Of a DNA stretch of 64,000 nt, positions 1 through 11,632 are shown in pieces. Every line of letters begins with the position of its first letter. Positions within the stretch are counted from its first letter, which is position 1. The DNA lies in NCBI RefSeq assembly GCF_932294415.1, contig NC_065541.1, positions 48,214,290-48,278,289 of the forward strand, read 5' to 3'. The notes beneath the pieces are model-generated. The model saw only the letters and a program-made list of their open reading frames with translations, had not been told where the DNA came from and ran no database searches. A program made the position numbers and the translations under genes. This DNA is from Quercus robur. Its lineage: Eukaryota > Streptophyta > Magnoliopsida > Fagales > Fagaceae.

Positions 1-2
1 CT

Positions 3-149
3 CCAGCGATGCATAGTGTAGAAGAGAGAGAGTTCTGGCCTTTAACTGATTATAACATTCCTGATTCTAGTTCCTTAAATGAATTCATAAACATTCCCCA
101 TTTCCACTCCCTTGGGAGCAGTAGCATAAACTTGGATCTAACCATCTAA
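3..149 (+). CDS. 3' end of an unrecognised protein-coding gene (last 48 codons)
   Basis: An open frame enters from the left edge and stops at TAA 147-149. The 48 residues are serine/asparagine-rich with scattered aromatics (an EFWPLTDYN stretch early, HFHSLGSSS late) and end in NLDLTI. The composition looks like the disordered C-terminus of a plant transcription factor, and LDLTI resembles an EAR-type (LxLxL) repression motif at the very end. The sequence after the stop is AT-rich with no repeats for about 900 bases, as expected for a 3' UTR. No domain is visible because the rest lies outside the window, so the family cannot be named. A chance open frame of this length is possible, but the composition and clean stop favour a real terminal exon. 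Confidence 0.45.
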   Translation, partial: PAMHSVEEREFWPLTDYNIPDSSSLNEFINIPHFHSLGSSSINLDLTI

Positions 150-1101
150 ATTACCTATCAAGATTAGATATGCACTTCTTTGTTTGTATTTATCCTCTCA
201 GTATGTTAATACGAATTAGACTGTTAGTAGAAAATTAATTAAAATATGACAAAAATGAGGAATTGAAGTTTTTTTATATGGGTATGAATCTAAACTATAT
301 ATATGTGGATGTTAGCTAATCTGAGTAGAGAATTTATAATAAACTATTAGTTATAAAGGTTCTCAAATCTGCTCCAATTCCCACCAGATTCCTAGAAATC
401 TCAACAAACAACTTCACTAAGGTTTACTGTATAGGGACATTAATAAATTCATTTGATAGTAGACAATATTGTCATATGACATTAGGAAATTATAGGGGAT
501 CATACCCTCAAAGTTTTGCATAAATGACAGCTCCACTGATATTTGTGATTATTCTAACAGATGCATATTGAAATCTCTATTTTGTCCTGAATTTGTTCTT
601 GATTAAGCGATATAATTAATGTTCTTAATTTTTGGGTAAATATATCAGGTGGCTCAAAGAGATTTTTTGGGTAAGTATCGGGTGACCCGAGTAAAATAGA
701 GATTTAGTTGAGAAATCAATAAACTAAGGAAAAATCAAGAACGTTATAGCTTAGCTAAGGGTACTTTAGTCCACAAAAATAAGGTAACTAGAGAAAAAAA
801 TATTTCATCATGTCAATTATGCTGATAACAAAGCTCAAGAGGGAGGTTGTTATTTCTACAAAACTTTAGGGGTCATTCTCATTTCCTTATATATAATAAA
901 TAAATAAAAATTCAAGGCACGTTATAAGAATAATAGCTCTAATCTCACACTAGGAAAGGGGAAAATATGGCTCTGATAACATGTTAGAGAAATTAACATG
1001 GGTAAAGAAAGAAGAGATGATATAAGTGGGGAAAAAAATGAAAATTTTAATGTGATTATCTTAATGGCCTACACCCCGATACAAATTCCGAAACGACTAC
1101 A
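150..1101. other. Intergenic, nothing recognised
   Basis: AT-rich sequence with no open frame of note and no inverted or direct repeat that I could pair. The first 100-200 bases are probably the 3' UTR of the left-edge gene. Confidence 0.5.
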
Positions 1102-1589
1102 TATTTACCATTGACTATAGTTTTACAATGCATGCATTGAAGGGTTTCTATTTAAGAAATAGTATAACATGACAAATACAATAATTGCAAAACCACTATA
1201 GTATATGATATTATAGAAAGCCAAGGTATTCCACGTACAACACAACACAATGCAATAGTAATGTTATTCTCATATTAATATAATAATAAGGTTTTTAATA
1301 AAAAACTAAACGAAGGTATAAGTTTTCAACAAATGAAATGGTATATTGAACAAGTTTAATTAGTTTAAAGATTTCCACTTGATTCCAAGAAAAGAGAAAG
1401 AATTTGAAAGAAAAGCCTATTTGTCATTGTAAATCCTAAAGGGCAATACAAAAGATCATATCACATCTAAGAAAATTGAGGTTAATTAGTTTGTGTTCAA
1501 TTCTCACTTCTCTTTTTTAGATGATTGCATTATATGTAATGTTGGGGATGGCAACAAGACAAGATGGGTTGGGGTTGCATTAGGGTGTC
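1102..1589 (+). repeat. Dispersed repeat R1, copy 1, segment 1
   Basis: Nearly collinear with 40076-40494, from the shared TTTACCATTGACTATAGTTT to AGGGTGTC. Copy 1 is broken here by the solo LTR at 1590 and resumes at 4460. R1 encodes nothing I recognise. Its two copies are the key to reading the nest between 1.1 and 20.6 kb. Confidence 0.8.
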
Positions 1590-4459
1590 TGTCACGCCCC
1601 AAACCCAAAAGGGTCCAAAGCATGAAACACCGAGCCTTCAAGAGGTATTGTAGTGATTTTTTTTTTTTTTTTCCATTTGATAAAATAAATAAATTTATTG
1701 ATCTCTCCACAATACAAGTTAGAGCTCCATGACACATTTACAAGCAATACAAACTACAAATCATGTGTCTCCAAATACACTTAACAATCCAACGTTCCAA
1801 ATAAAATAAACACAAAGCCATGATCCTCTCTAAGGTATGCAACCTCAATAGAAAATCTAGGCCTACTACACCCAAGGCTAACAAACGTCAAGTATCCAAC
1901 CTCCAATAGAATTGATTATGATCTCGTTGAACTTTGCAAGATTGAGTCATCAACTATTAATGGCCCAAGTCTCCCAATTTAATATAGCACTCCAATCACC
2001 ACCAATAAATTAAGCTCCATGCCCGACGTGTAGCTAATTTATCTGAAAAACTGTTGGAGATTGGGATGAGCTAAAGCCCAGTAAATAGCATAATTAATGG
2101 GGTGAGAGAAATGCAAGTTTCATGATAATAAACATTTTACAAAACATGTTATAATTTGGGAATTTCCATGAAAATCCAGCAAATCCATTTTTCTTAATAA
2201 AATAACAAGAATGATTAAAAGAATGTAGCACCAAGCTTTTTCAAAGTATTCCAACATGTAACTACGTACTATTACTGTGAACTATCAAAACACCATTTTT
2301 AAAACCTAAAATCCAACCCAAGGCCACGTGATAAGCCGCCATTAAGATGTTAGGTATGCCACAAAGACATCAAGTAATGCCACAAAGACATCAGTTATGC
2401 CACGAAGATCAATTATGCCACAAAGACATTAATTATGCCACAAAGACATCAATCCGCCACAAAGACGGGGTGCCAAGATACCAATGTCATAAAGACTACG
2501 ACATCTGGCTGGGTAATCACCGGGTAGTCACGTGTTACAGCCCACGGGTAAAAGCATAAAGAGCTCACAGTTTACATGAAATCAAAACACTGTTCAATTT
2601 CAAGTAGTTTCACAAAAACCCTTGAATACCCAATACAAGGTTCTCAAATTTTTTAAAATCATTTCTTGTCAATAACATTTTCTATCAATTTCCCAAATAT
2701 CACAAGTCAAGATAAAACATCTTTAGAATTTGCAAATAATGCAACAAATCCATAAAAGCCATTCTCAAGAATTATATCAAAGATGTTTATCTCTTCCATA
2801 CTAACAAATCATACATTTCCCCATATGCAATATTAAACATGATGCGCTTTTCATATTTATAATCATATATGATAGGGTCACAACACAATACTTTTTAAGA
2901 AAAACATAGTTCCACAAATAATTTTCCAAAATGTGTTTGATCCAAACAAAGTTTATGCAACATGATTATTTTCCAAAAATCCCATTAAAAAGCTACTTAC
3001 CTTAGCAGTCCATTCCAAATTTACCTCAACCGGGCACCGCATTCAACCAATCAAGTTACTAGTTCCATCACCAAGTACTTTAGAACCTAGAAACACAAGT
3101 ATCAAGCCTATTAAAACAAGGCCTACAACAAAATTACACTATCAAATTTGTCTCCATAAATCCGAGAAGGTTCCCTCAAAAATCAAACCTAAGGCCCTAA
3201 AGCCTAGTTTGACCACCAAGACAAGTACCCCTATCCAAACAGGAACCAAACAAGCATCCAAGAAACTCATAGTGCTTACACAACCAAAACATTTTAAATT
3301 CATTGCCGCAATAATGTGCATCATAAGATAATATAGCATACTCATGAATCTCTTTGGGTACTAAATAATATAAAAGCTAAAGATAAGATCAACCAAGGTT
3401 TGGGATTAATTCCACAATTTCTCAACGTTTTAGTCTTACCTTCAGATTCAGTACATAGCAGGGCAGCCATTTTGTAAAAATTGTTTGGTCAATGAAAAGT
3501 TATCTGATTACTTCAAAACTTTAAGGGAACATTCCCCTATATTTATAAATTGTACCACAGAAAATTCAGCCCAAAACGATTTTTCTGCAATTTATTAAAA
3601 ATCATGCATTGCGGCTGACTCAAATCTGTCATGACAGCTTTAGAAAATTGCTAAAGTTGTAAGACTAGTCCAAATTATTTGAGAATTCACTCACATTAAA
3701 CCACCAAATTTAAAGCATATTAAAAACAAGGAATCAAACCCAAAAATCACATATAAACAACTTATCAAACACTTGGTATGCAAAAGCACATGCTCACACT
3801 TAACTTGCATAAATTCATAGTTATCACCCCACGCACACCCACATTTGCCAAAGTCATTTAAAATGCAAAGAACACACTTCCAAAAATCACCCAAACTTCC
3901 ACAAAATCAATCCACACGATGGATCAAGGAACCCAAATTTTAACGATGGAGAAACCCCAAATGATCACCATTTGTAAAAACCCTTAACCATTTAACAATT
4001 AAGCCCACAAAATCAAAAACCCATATACAAAATTACAAGAACATCACCCAAGAAGCTCATAAATCTCATGAACATCATTATCAAAGCTTAGATTAAAATA
4101 ACCTTAGGCAAAAGTATAAAACCCACTAAAAGATTAGATATTTTTACCTTAAATCAAAAAAGATGAATATGCCTTCGAGGTTCCTAGAGAGCTTTGCGGT
4201 GATCATGCTGGAAAAAATGGTGGAGATGGTGGGGAAGGAGGTACACGGTGGGAGAGAGTGAGGGAGGAGTTCTTGTTATGTTTGTGAGGAAAAATGAACA
4301 AAAGAAAAGTGTAGAGGGACACTTACTTTGACCGGCCAAAGAGGGAGAGAGGGAGATATTTTGAGAGAATGTGTGGGGGTAAGTGGGGTCACACGTGTGG
4401 CTCCTTAAAAAATCTGATTTTTTTTTTTTTTTTGGGCTGGGCTGGGCTGGGCTATCACA
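1590..4459 (+). mobile_element. Solo LTR (probably Gypsy type), 2.87 kb, inserted in R1
   Basis: It starts TGTCACGCCCC and ends TATCACA (TG...CA). The flanks are GTGTC (1585-1589) and ATGTC (4460-4464), a 5-bp target duplication with one mismatch. R1 copy 2 at about 40.49 kb runs straight through this point, which defines the insertion. There are no coding domains, primer-binding site or second LTR inside, so this is a solo LTR rather than a whole element. Inside lie a T-run with an AT-rich stretch near 1658-1700, a short tandem array at 2355-2475 and a T-run near 4418. Open frames here are short and unsupported. The Gypsy assignment rests on the TGTCACGCCC start and the length and is inference. 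Confidence 0.75.
2355..2475 (+). repeat. Tandem array of about 20-bp units inside the solo LTR
   Basis: About six imperfect copies of a unit containing GCCACAAAGACATCA, separated by short variants (AATTAT, AGTTAT). It causes the repetitive 70-aa open frame at 2347-2559, which is not a gene. Confidence 0.8.
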
Positions 4460-4493
4460 ATGTCCCATTCCCATCTTGTTCTCTCCTCGAGAC

Positions 4494-4526
<33 letters not shown>

Positions 4527-4610
4527 CTCTTGTAGAGTGAGAATTGGGCAGGTTGGGGACTAGATGGATTGAAGATATTTTTTCATTTCTAATAATGTGG
4601 TTTTATATTA
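4460..4610 (+). repeat. R1 copy 1, segment 2, with an AC microsatellite
   Basis: Collinear with about 40495-40619 (shared AAACTCTTGT and ATATTTTTTCAT). It holds an AC dinucleotide run at about 4494-4523 where copy 2 has an A-run. The final bases GTGGTTTTATATTA (4597-4610) are the left target duplication of the LINE that follows. Confidence 0.8.
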
Positions 4611-4859
4611 CTCATGCAAGGTTGTTTCTCAATCCATTAGTTTCTCTGTATCTAAGAAAGCTCCTCCTTACTCCTCTTAGACAGTAGAATAGTGGTCCCT
4701 TCTCTTTGAAAGTGAGTTAGTATTCCTCAAAATAACAAGTTTATTTCAAGGTTTTTGGGTTTTTTTCATGGGAGTTTGGGAAACAGTCAAGTGCTTTTTC
4801 TTCCATCCCGTAGTTTTTGAGTTTCTTCCTCTCTGTAGTCTTTGAGTCATTGTTTACTC

Positions 4860-7230
4860 ATGGAAGATTTGACCTCTAATTGGACTCGTCTCACTCTGTC
4901 AGACAAAGAAGGCCAGGTTGCTGTCTCGACGAAGAATGCAATGTTCAAGAATTCATCATAGCAGCAAAATTCCTCATTAAGCTGTTAACACCCTATTTTG
5001 CAACCCGCATTTAACCTCACTTGAAAGGTAAAAGGGTAATTTTGCCTTGGAAATATGCATCATGATTCTGGTCATTAGATCCTTAATGTCATTTCACCAA
5101 AATGATCTTGATATTGTAACAATCAAACTGACTGGTCATAAGCCCTAATCAAACCACCAGATTGAAAGTTTTCATCAAATCAAGTTTTGATGGTTGAGAT
5201 ACACTATCACAAATTGAGTCCGACTATATATGATTATGAACAATTGATTTCAATTAGTTATAAGTATAATCAATTTGAGATCGATGATGTGTCATAACTT
5301 GATTGATTAGGACTACATTTTATGGTAGGGTTGCACGCACCTAATTAATTAGATAGTTAAACATTAATCATTCAATGAGTAATTTGTGCAATTATCTTTT
5401 AATTAGGGTAAATTTGGAACCAATTAAGTCTGAAATGGGAGTGATTGAAGCCATTTAATGTAAATTGGGAGCTAATTTGGGACCTATTAATGTTAATTAT
5501 GCTAAAATAATTTTCTAACAAATGACCTCTGCTCATCATTTCATCGATATCTCTCAGAATATTTTGAATATGTGAATGAGGTTAATTTTTCCAGAAACTA
5601 AACATTTGGGGCTTCAATTTGAACACAAGAACAAGACAATTCCAATCAAAATTGAGTCAGATATGATTTTTCGAAGTTGGATCTACAGGCTGTTACAGCA
5701 GCTACAGGAAAACCGAATTTTGGCTTACTCCTCACTCTCACCAATCTCCACATTTAATGCACCGAATTTCCCCAAAGGCTAAAATGAGGTCTAGGCTCAT
5801 GATTCTTTGTCAACCCTCATTTAATGGCCTTCCATTCATATTTCCTCCACCACTACTATATAAACCCCATTTTCCTTCATTCTAAAACACACAAAAATCC
5901 CCTCTCTTACCCTTATTGAGTTCTAGTGAAGTTGAGTAATCTTGTCATATCTTGATCTTCCTGAGACTCAAGGTATTGAGTGAGACTCACTTTTCCTCTC
6001 CTAACTCTTTTTTTCCTCCACCCTTAGGACCTCTACCAAGAGTCTCCTCCTCCACCATATGGATCTTGCATGAAATTATAATCCATTTTCCCAACTTTTT
6101 TTTTATGTTGCCATGATGAGAATTTAGGATTAAAGTATGATAGTAACTATTTAAATTCTTTTGAATATGTTTGAATGTTCTTATGTGTTCTTCACATGTT
6201 CTTGGTTGTTCATCACATATTCATGAATAACACTAATTTTAATCTTAAATTCACATCAAAAATATGAAAAACATGTTTGCTTCATAATTATTGCAAATCC
6301 TTGAATCTAGGATATCACCATCCACACACATTCATTAGAATTTATTTTTCAATCCAAATGCAATGATTAATAAATTGAATTAGGGTTTATCACATGCACA
6401 CACATTAAATTCAACATGCAAATTGATTGATAACATATTGGATGATGTGATATGAATGTTGGTCACCATAGTCTAGAAAACCGGTTTCACTGAGTAAGGT
6501 GGGTGTCTTACACCTTCTCACCTTATAACATAGCCTCCGAACTTAGATCAAGAGTTGATAGACCAATGAAACAAAGCCATGTACTTTATCTTAGATTGTA
6601 TCTAGGACCAAAGCCATATAATTTCCTATAATCAATGTAAATTCAATTTCAAATTAATAAAATGAGGAACTTTTGAATTTTGGTTTTCTTATTTATTCCA
6701 ATAATTAAATAAGTGGCGACTCCATTGTTAAACCCTTAATCTAAAGGGGAAAATATAACTAGTCGAACCTCCATTTTGAGAGGCAATAACATGACTCCAC
6801 CCATTCACGTGAGTTTGGCCCAACATCCCATAAAACGGGCCAGGGGTGCGGTCTCTCACATAAGCGTGTTTTGAACATCGATGCCATCGCCAAGACTTTT
6901 ACTCCTCTTTGGCGTTCCCGCAATGGTTTTAAGGTACATAACATGGGCAACCATACATTGCTTTTTGTCTTCGACAACAAATCCAAAGCTAATAAGGTGA
7001 TTCTCAGTGAACCATGGAATTTTGATAAACACCTTGTTGTTATGCAAAGTTACGATAAGAGAAAGGCTATTGAGGAGCTTACTTTTGACAAATCCACATT
7101 CTGGGTGCAAGTTCATGGCATCCCCATCAGATTAAAATCAGTTACAATCCAACCCGAAGTTCACAGAAACCCTAGACCACAAAACACGTGCCTCCCCATC
7201 TCACTCAATTATTGGTGCATCGCATATTGA
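4860..7230 (+). pseudogene. LINE ORF1 (Gag-like RNA-binding protein), interrupted by solo LTR
   Basis: The start codon is ATG 4860 (MEDLTSNW...), typical of plant L1 ORF1. The frame shifts near 4950, then continues as EFIIAAKFLIKR across the solo LTR: the lysine codon sits in the TAAGC duplication and the arginine is completed at 6866. Downstream, 6866-7140 reads LNIDAIAKTFTPLWR, NHTLLFVFDNK and FWVQVHGIPIRLK, the conserved DUF4283-type block of plant LINE ORF1. The zinc-knuckle part after 7140 is scrambled. In live elements this protein coats the LINE RNA. Confidence 0.85.
4983..6860 (+). mobile_element. Solo LTR, 1.88 kb, with perfect 5-bp TSD, inside LINE ORF1
   Basis: It begins TGTTAACACCC and ends GGTCTCTCACA. 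It is flanked by identical TAAGC at 4978-4982 and 6861-6865. Excising it with one duplication rejoins LINE ORF1 in frame, an independent proof of both boundaries. A TGGCGACTCC box near 6715 resembles the primer-binding site of Tat/Ogre Gypsy elements, but it lies inside the bounded insertion with about 140 bp of LTR-like sequence after it, so I read it as part of the LTR. No coding capacity is seen. Confidence 0.9.
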
Positions 7231-7602
7231 TAATATTAAGCCGGCATTAAAAGAGTTTAATACCAATAAGACTCCTCAGCCAAAAAGTAACCCCCCATCA
7301 CCTTTAAACCCGAGTTATAGCCCTAATAACTCTCCACCAATTGACCTTCAATCCCACGTGACACACACGAGGTCTGTAAAGTAGCAAATCACTCATCACT
7401 ACTAAGATGGACTAGGGTGGCCAGACTGGCCCCTGTACAATCTGTCTCCCACAACTTTGACCTTCAAAAAAATGGTAAACATAATCTTATGCAAATTGAT
7501 AACCACTGTAAGTTACCTAACAAAAAAAATACAGGTTTCAAGGAGTGGGATGGACATACCCTTTGAATTGGTGGAGGCTGAGGTTTAGCTCCGCTAGTCA
7601 CT

Positions 7603-8666
7603 ATGAATCTCCTAGTATGGAACTGTTAGGGGCTTAGGAACATACGAACAGGAAGAGAGCTTGGAGATATAATCCGGGCAAAAGATCCCTCTGTTGTGTT
7701 TATAGTCGAGACATGGGCAGACGAAGTAATGCTAGATATCATACAAAGAAATACTGACTTTAAACACAAGTGGTTGGTTCCAAAAGAAGGACATGGAGGA
7801 GGCATTGAACTCTTTTGGAAAGCCTCAGTCAACCTAGTAGTGGTGGACTCATCAAATTACTACATTGATACATTGATTGATAAAGATACAAACAATGAAT
7901 GGCAATTTACGGGTTTTATGGGGAACTGGATACCTTAAGAAGAATTGAGGCATGGGATAGTCTCAGAAATTTGAACTACCATTCTGATGTACCGTGGCTA
8001 TGTGTAGGAGATTTTAACAAACTCATTAGGCAAGATGAGAAGAAAGGTGGAGCAACCCGAAGCCACGGACAAATGCAATTGTTCAAGGATGTAATAGATA
8101 AGTGTGGCTTCATGGGCCTTGGCCATGTGGGTACTCGTTTCACCTGGAGCAAACACTTTGTGGATGGACATTCGATATGGGAAATAATAGACCGCGGCCT
8201 AGCTAACAATCCATGGTTGATGAAATTTCCTAGATCTATTGTTAATCATCTCCATTGCAATTCTTCAGACCATTGCCCATTACTGATTAACCTATCTGGG
8301 TTTGAGCCACCATCACATAAGTGGCCCTACAAATTTGAAGAAATGTGGCTATCAGATGAAAGATGTGCTGAAACCATGGAAGCCTCATGGTCTTCTTCTC
8401 AATACAAAACCAATGACAGTAGTATTTTACAGCGGGTTAAGACGTGTGGGAAAAATCTAGCATGGTGGAATTGAAACATTTTTGGGAATGAAAGAAAGGA
8501 GTTGGATAAGAAAAGGTCATTACTAATACAAGCTGAAAGTGCAGTACTTAAGAATGGGCAGAATCACCGAGTCCGTGAGCTTACAGAACAGATAAATGTC
8601 CTCCTTGGCAGGGAAGCACAATTGTGGAGTCAACGATCTAGAGTGCTTTGGCTCAAACATGGTGAC
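7603..8666 (+). pseudogene. LINE ORF2, endonuclease part (5' of the Copia insertion)
   Basis: ATG 7603 opens MNLLVWNC followed by a stop where plant L1 ORF2 normally reads an Arg, then RELGDIIRAKDPSVVFIVETWADE. This is the APE-type endonuclease fold with the catalytic ET motif. After a frame change near 7935 it continues with WLCVGDFNKLI, GTRFTWSKH and SSDHCPLLINL, the conserved GDFN and SDH endonuclease motifs, then the linker ending SRVLWLKHGD at the insertion site. The endonuclease nicks target DNA for target-primed reverse transcription. At least two stops and two frameshifts inactivate this copy. Confidence 0.88.
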
Positions 8667-9677
8667 TGTTAGGACATATGTGGAACTTGTTAGAACATAT
8701 GTTATTGTAAATTGGCTAATCCTTTGGCAAAACGCACTTTACTTGTAATGGGGTAGATCTAGGATGGGTTTAGTATATCAAGGAACAAGAGCTCATGTAT
8801 AGTATTGAAACCATGCAAGTCTGTCCAAGAAACAAGAGAAGAAGTGATGTTCATTAAAGCTTGACAGATAGCTCGACAAATAGCTCGATAGATAACATCT
8901 ATCGAGGTTTAATGCTAATGCTCGATAGCTGCTCGACAAAAACAATATCTATGGAGAATTACGAAATTCAGATTTCCAGATATGTTTTCATGCATATTCA
9001 AGTGTATTTGTGTAGGGTTTCTTTTCTCACAACCCTAGACATATATAAGGATTATTTTAAGGGTCATTAAAGGTGATGCAAAGGTTGTTGCAATTGTTGT
9101 TGCACGCATATTGTGACTGAAGACAAAATTGCCCTAGTTCATCATATTCTTTGTAAAAGTTGCTGCAAATTTGTGCCAAGAGTTTCGTAACCAAAGAGCT
9201 TCTTGATCTTCATCATTTGGATGAACTGAAAAACTTTGTAGTTAACATCTTCCTTAAATTAGTGTGTTAGTCACATACTTGGATCTGTGCATCAACTAGT
9301 TAGTCACGTACTGGGAGCTGTGCATTGAAAGGAGAGATTGTCACTACATTATAAGTCCAATTGGGTATTGGGGTAAGGGTTCAACTGTAGGTTGGTATTA
9401 GGTACTGGGATTTCTTTTACTTGTAATCGCTTGTTTTAATAATAGTGGATTCTCGAGAGTGGTGACTTTAAATTCACCCAGTGGGGTTTTGCCTAGGTGG
9501 TTTTCCCCATTTGTAAACAAATCACCTGTGTCAAATTTATTTTCCGCTGCATTTAGTTTAATTGGTGATTTCTTTGTGTTACCACGCTTATTGCATGTAA
9601 TTTGAATCTAATTAATTTTACTTTGTTAAATTAATTGAAAAAGTTACCAAAGGCGTCAATACACTCTTAGTCTATCA
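8667..9677 (+). repeat. 5' LTR of the gag-only Copia element
   Basis: Starts TGTTAGGACATATG and ends GTCTATCA. It carries a TATA-like ACATATATAAGG near 9040 and, upstream of it, a perfect stem CTCGATAGAT-AAC-ATCTATCGAG at about 8884-8906. Confidence 0.9.
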
Positions 9678-9694
9678 AGTGGTATCAGATCAGG
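9678..9694 (+). other. Primer-binding site, initiator Met-tRNA type
   Basis: AGTGGTATCAGATCAGG directly follows the 5' LTR. TGGTATCAGA(G/T)C is the usual Copia primer-binding site. Confidence 0.9.
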
Positions 9695-9748
9695 CACACT
9701 TTAATTAGATTTAATCTTTGTTGTGCAATCCATTGACCCCTGTTTGTA

Positions 9749-11632
9749 ATGGATAGAGGACAGTCTCTTATTATACTTGCTTTATTTAATGGCACTAACT
9801 ATGTATACTGGCAAGTATGCATGAAAGCTTTCTTGCAGTCCTTAGATGAGAAAGTGCGACAAGCTGTGGAGATTGGCTGGACAAAACCAAAGGAAGCGCT
9901 GGCTGATTAGGGTAATGCTAAGATCAAAGCAGCAAACTTCAGCAGCAGAGCATTGAATGCTTTATTCAGTGCAATCACCAATGAGGAGTTTAAGAAGATA
10001 TCCTCTATAGAAACTACTCAGGAAGCATGGACTATCCTCCAGATAACCTATGAAGGGACTAAGGCTATCAAGGATTCAGAGTTTCAAAGGCTTACCACAA
10101 GCTTTGAAGAAATTAAGATGGAGGAGGATGAGTCATTTGATGAGTTCTATGCCAAGCTGAAGGACATAGTCAACTCCGCCTTTAATCTTCGAGAAACCAT
10201 TCCTAAACCCAAGGTTGTAAGAAAGGTACTCATATCTCTACCGAAGAGATTCCATGCCAAGATTACCGCCATTGAGGAATTAAAGGACATTGACAAAATT
10301 CCTTTGATAAAGCTGGTTGGCAACTTGCAAACATATGAATTGGGTTTGACTAGGATCGGAAAATCAAGCAAGAGCAAGAGCATGGCATTAAAGGCCAAAA
10401 GTAGTGATACTGATGAGTCTTCTAATGATGAAAATTCTAAGATGAAATCCTATATCATAAGACAGTTCAAAAATTTTATAAAGAATCCCAATGCAAAAGG
10501 ATTCGACAAGGATCGAAAGCAATCCAGTTCTTCACAATTCAAGAGCTAAGATAGAGGGAAGAAGGATGCTAAGGAAGATGGTCAGTACACTGTTCCCTCC
10601 GAACCAAAGTGTTTCGGATGTCAAGATTTTAGACATATGAAACAAGAATGTCCAACATATCTCAAGACTATTGGAAAAAGCAAGGCTCTTGCTGCTACCT
10701 TGACTGACACCGAGCCTAAGGATAATTCAAATGATAATGATGAAAAGGGAATTATGAATGCTTTTATTGCTATAGTTGATCCTACTGATAGGGTTTCAAA
10801 AATAGTAGATGATGAAGAAGACTTGGTGGACTCTAAGTTTGAGAAAATGGACAATCAAGATGATATTCATACAGCCTATAAAAAATTGTACACAGTTTTT
10901 GAAAAGCATGAGAAACTATATAGGCTGGCCACCAAGAAGTTGAGTAATGTTGAGCTAGATTGAGAGGAGCTCTCTGCAAAGTTTGATAAAGCAAATCAGA
11001 CCATTTGAGCTTTGCGGTTCAAAAACAACTTTCTTGCTAAAAGGACCAAGAAGCTTGAAGCGGAGCTATTTTAAGTCAGAGCTCACCTGAAGAGGACTTC
11101 TTGTGCAAAACTTGATGAGATGTTTAGTTTTCAGAAATCTACTTCTGATAGAACCGGCTTGGGGTATGATTTCTCTTCTCCTAATATTACTTCTTCTAGT
11201 ACTACTGTGTTTATCTCACCTGCTAATAATGTTGATTCTAAGAACAATGAATGTAAAACTGATATAGCTAGTGAGAACGTAAACAATGGCAAATCTATTT
11301 TAGGTGCAGCCCTTAAGCTTGAAAAAAAAAAGACTAGAAACCCTAGGAGTAAGAAAGTCAACAACAAAAAGTCTCAATCGAAGAAGCCACATTTCTGTCA
11401 TCACTGTGGAGCTTCATGGCATACTCATCCAAATTGCTACAAATGGTTAGCCACTCAACAGAGCAATAGTATGATCTTATCTGGAAACCAGAATCAATTT
11501 CCATCTTCTTTTGCTCCTCTTGGAGATCTTCTCAAGGCCCTTATGCTCCTTTCGAACTTGAATGGTTTCAATTCTTCCCCCTCACTGCCGGATCAAAGGT
11601 TCGCTCAAAGGAAAGGTTCTTCCAATGTGTGA
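9749..11632 (+). pseudogene. Copia gag with two zinc knuckles, five in-frame stops
   Basis: One frame runs from ATG 9749 to the stop at 11630 (about 628 codons) with nonsense codons near 9908, 10547, 10961, 11006 and 11072 and no frameshift. The N-terminus (FNGTNYVYWQVCMKAFLQSLDE) and centre (YEGTKAIKDSEFQRLTTSFE, DESFDEFYAKLKDIVN) match the UBN2-type gag of plant Copia. A CCHC knuckle, CFGCQDFRHMKQEC, lies at about 10613. An acidic, coiled-coil-like stretch follows, then a second knuckle, CHHCGASWHTHPNC, near 11396. Gag packages the RNA into particles. The lack of frameshifts suggests mainly C-to-T decay (for example TGG to TAG at 9908), as expected for methylated DNA. Confidence 0.88.

Noticed and set aside
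4184..4563. 112-aa minus-strand frame and 64-aa plus-strand frame
   Set aside because: Both run through the solo LTR end and the AC microsatellite; no conserved content.
6715..6860. TGGCGACTCC as the primer-binding site of a full Tat/Ogre element
   Set aside because: The exact TAAGC duplication bounds the insert at 4983-6860, only 145 bp after the box, leaving no room for an element body. It is part of the LTR or a relic.
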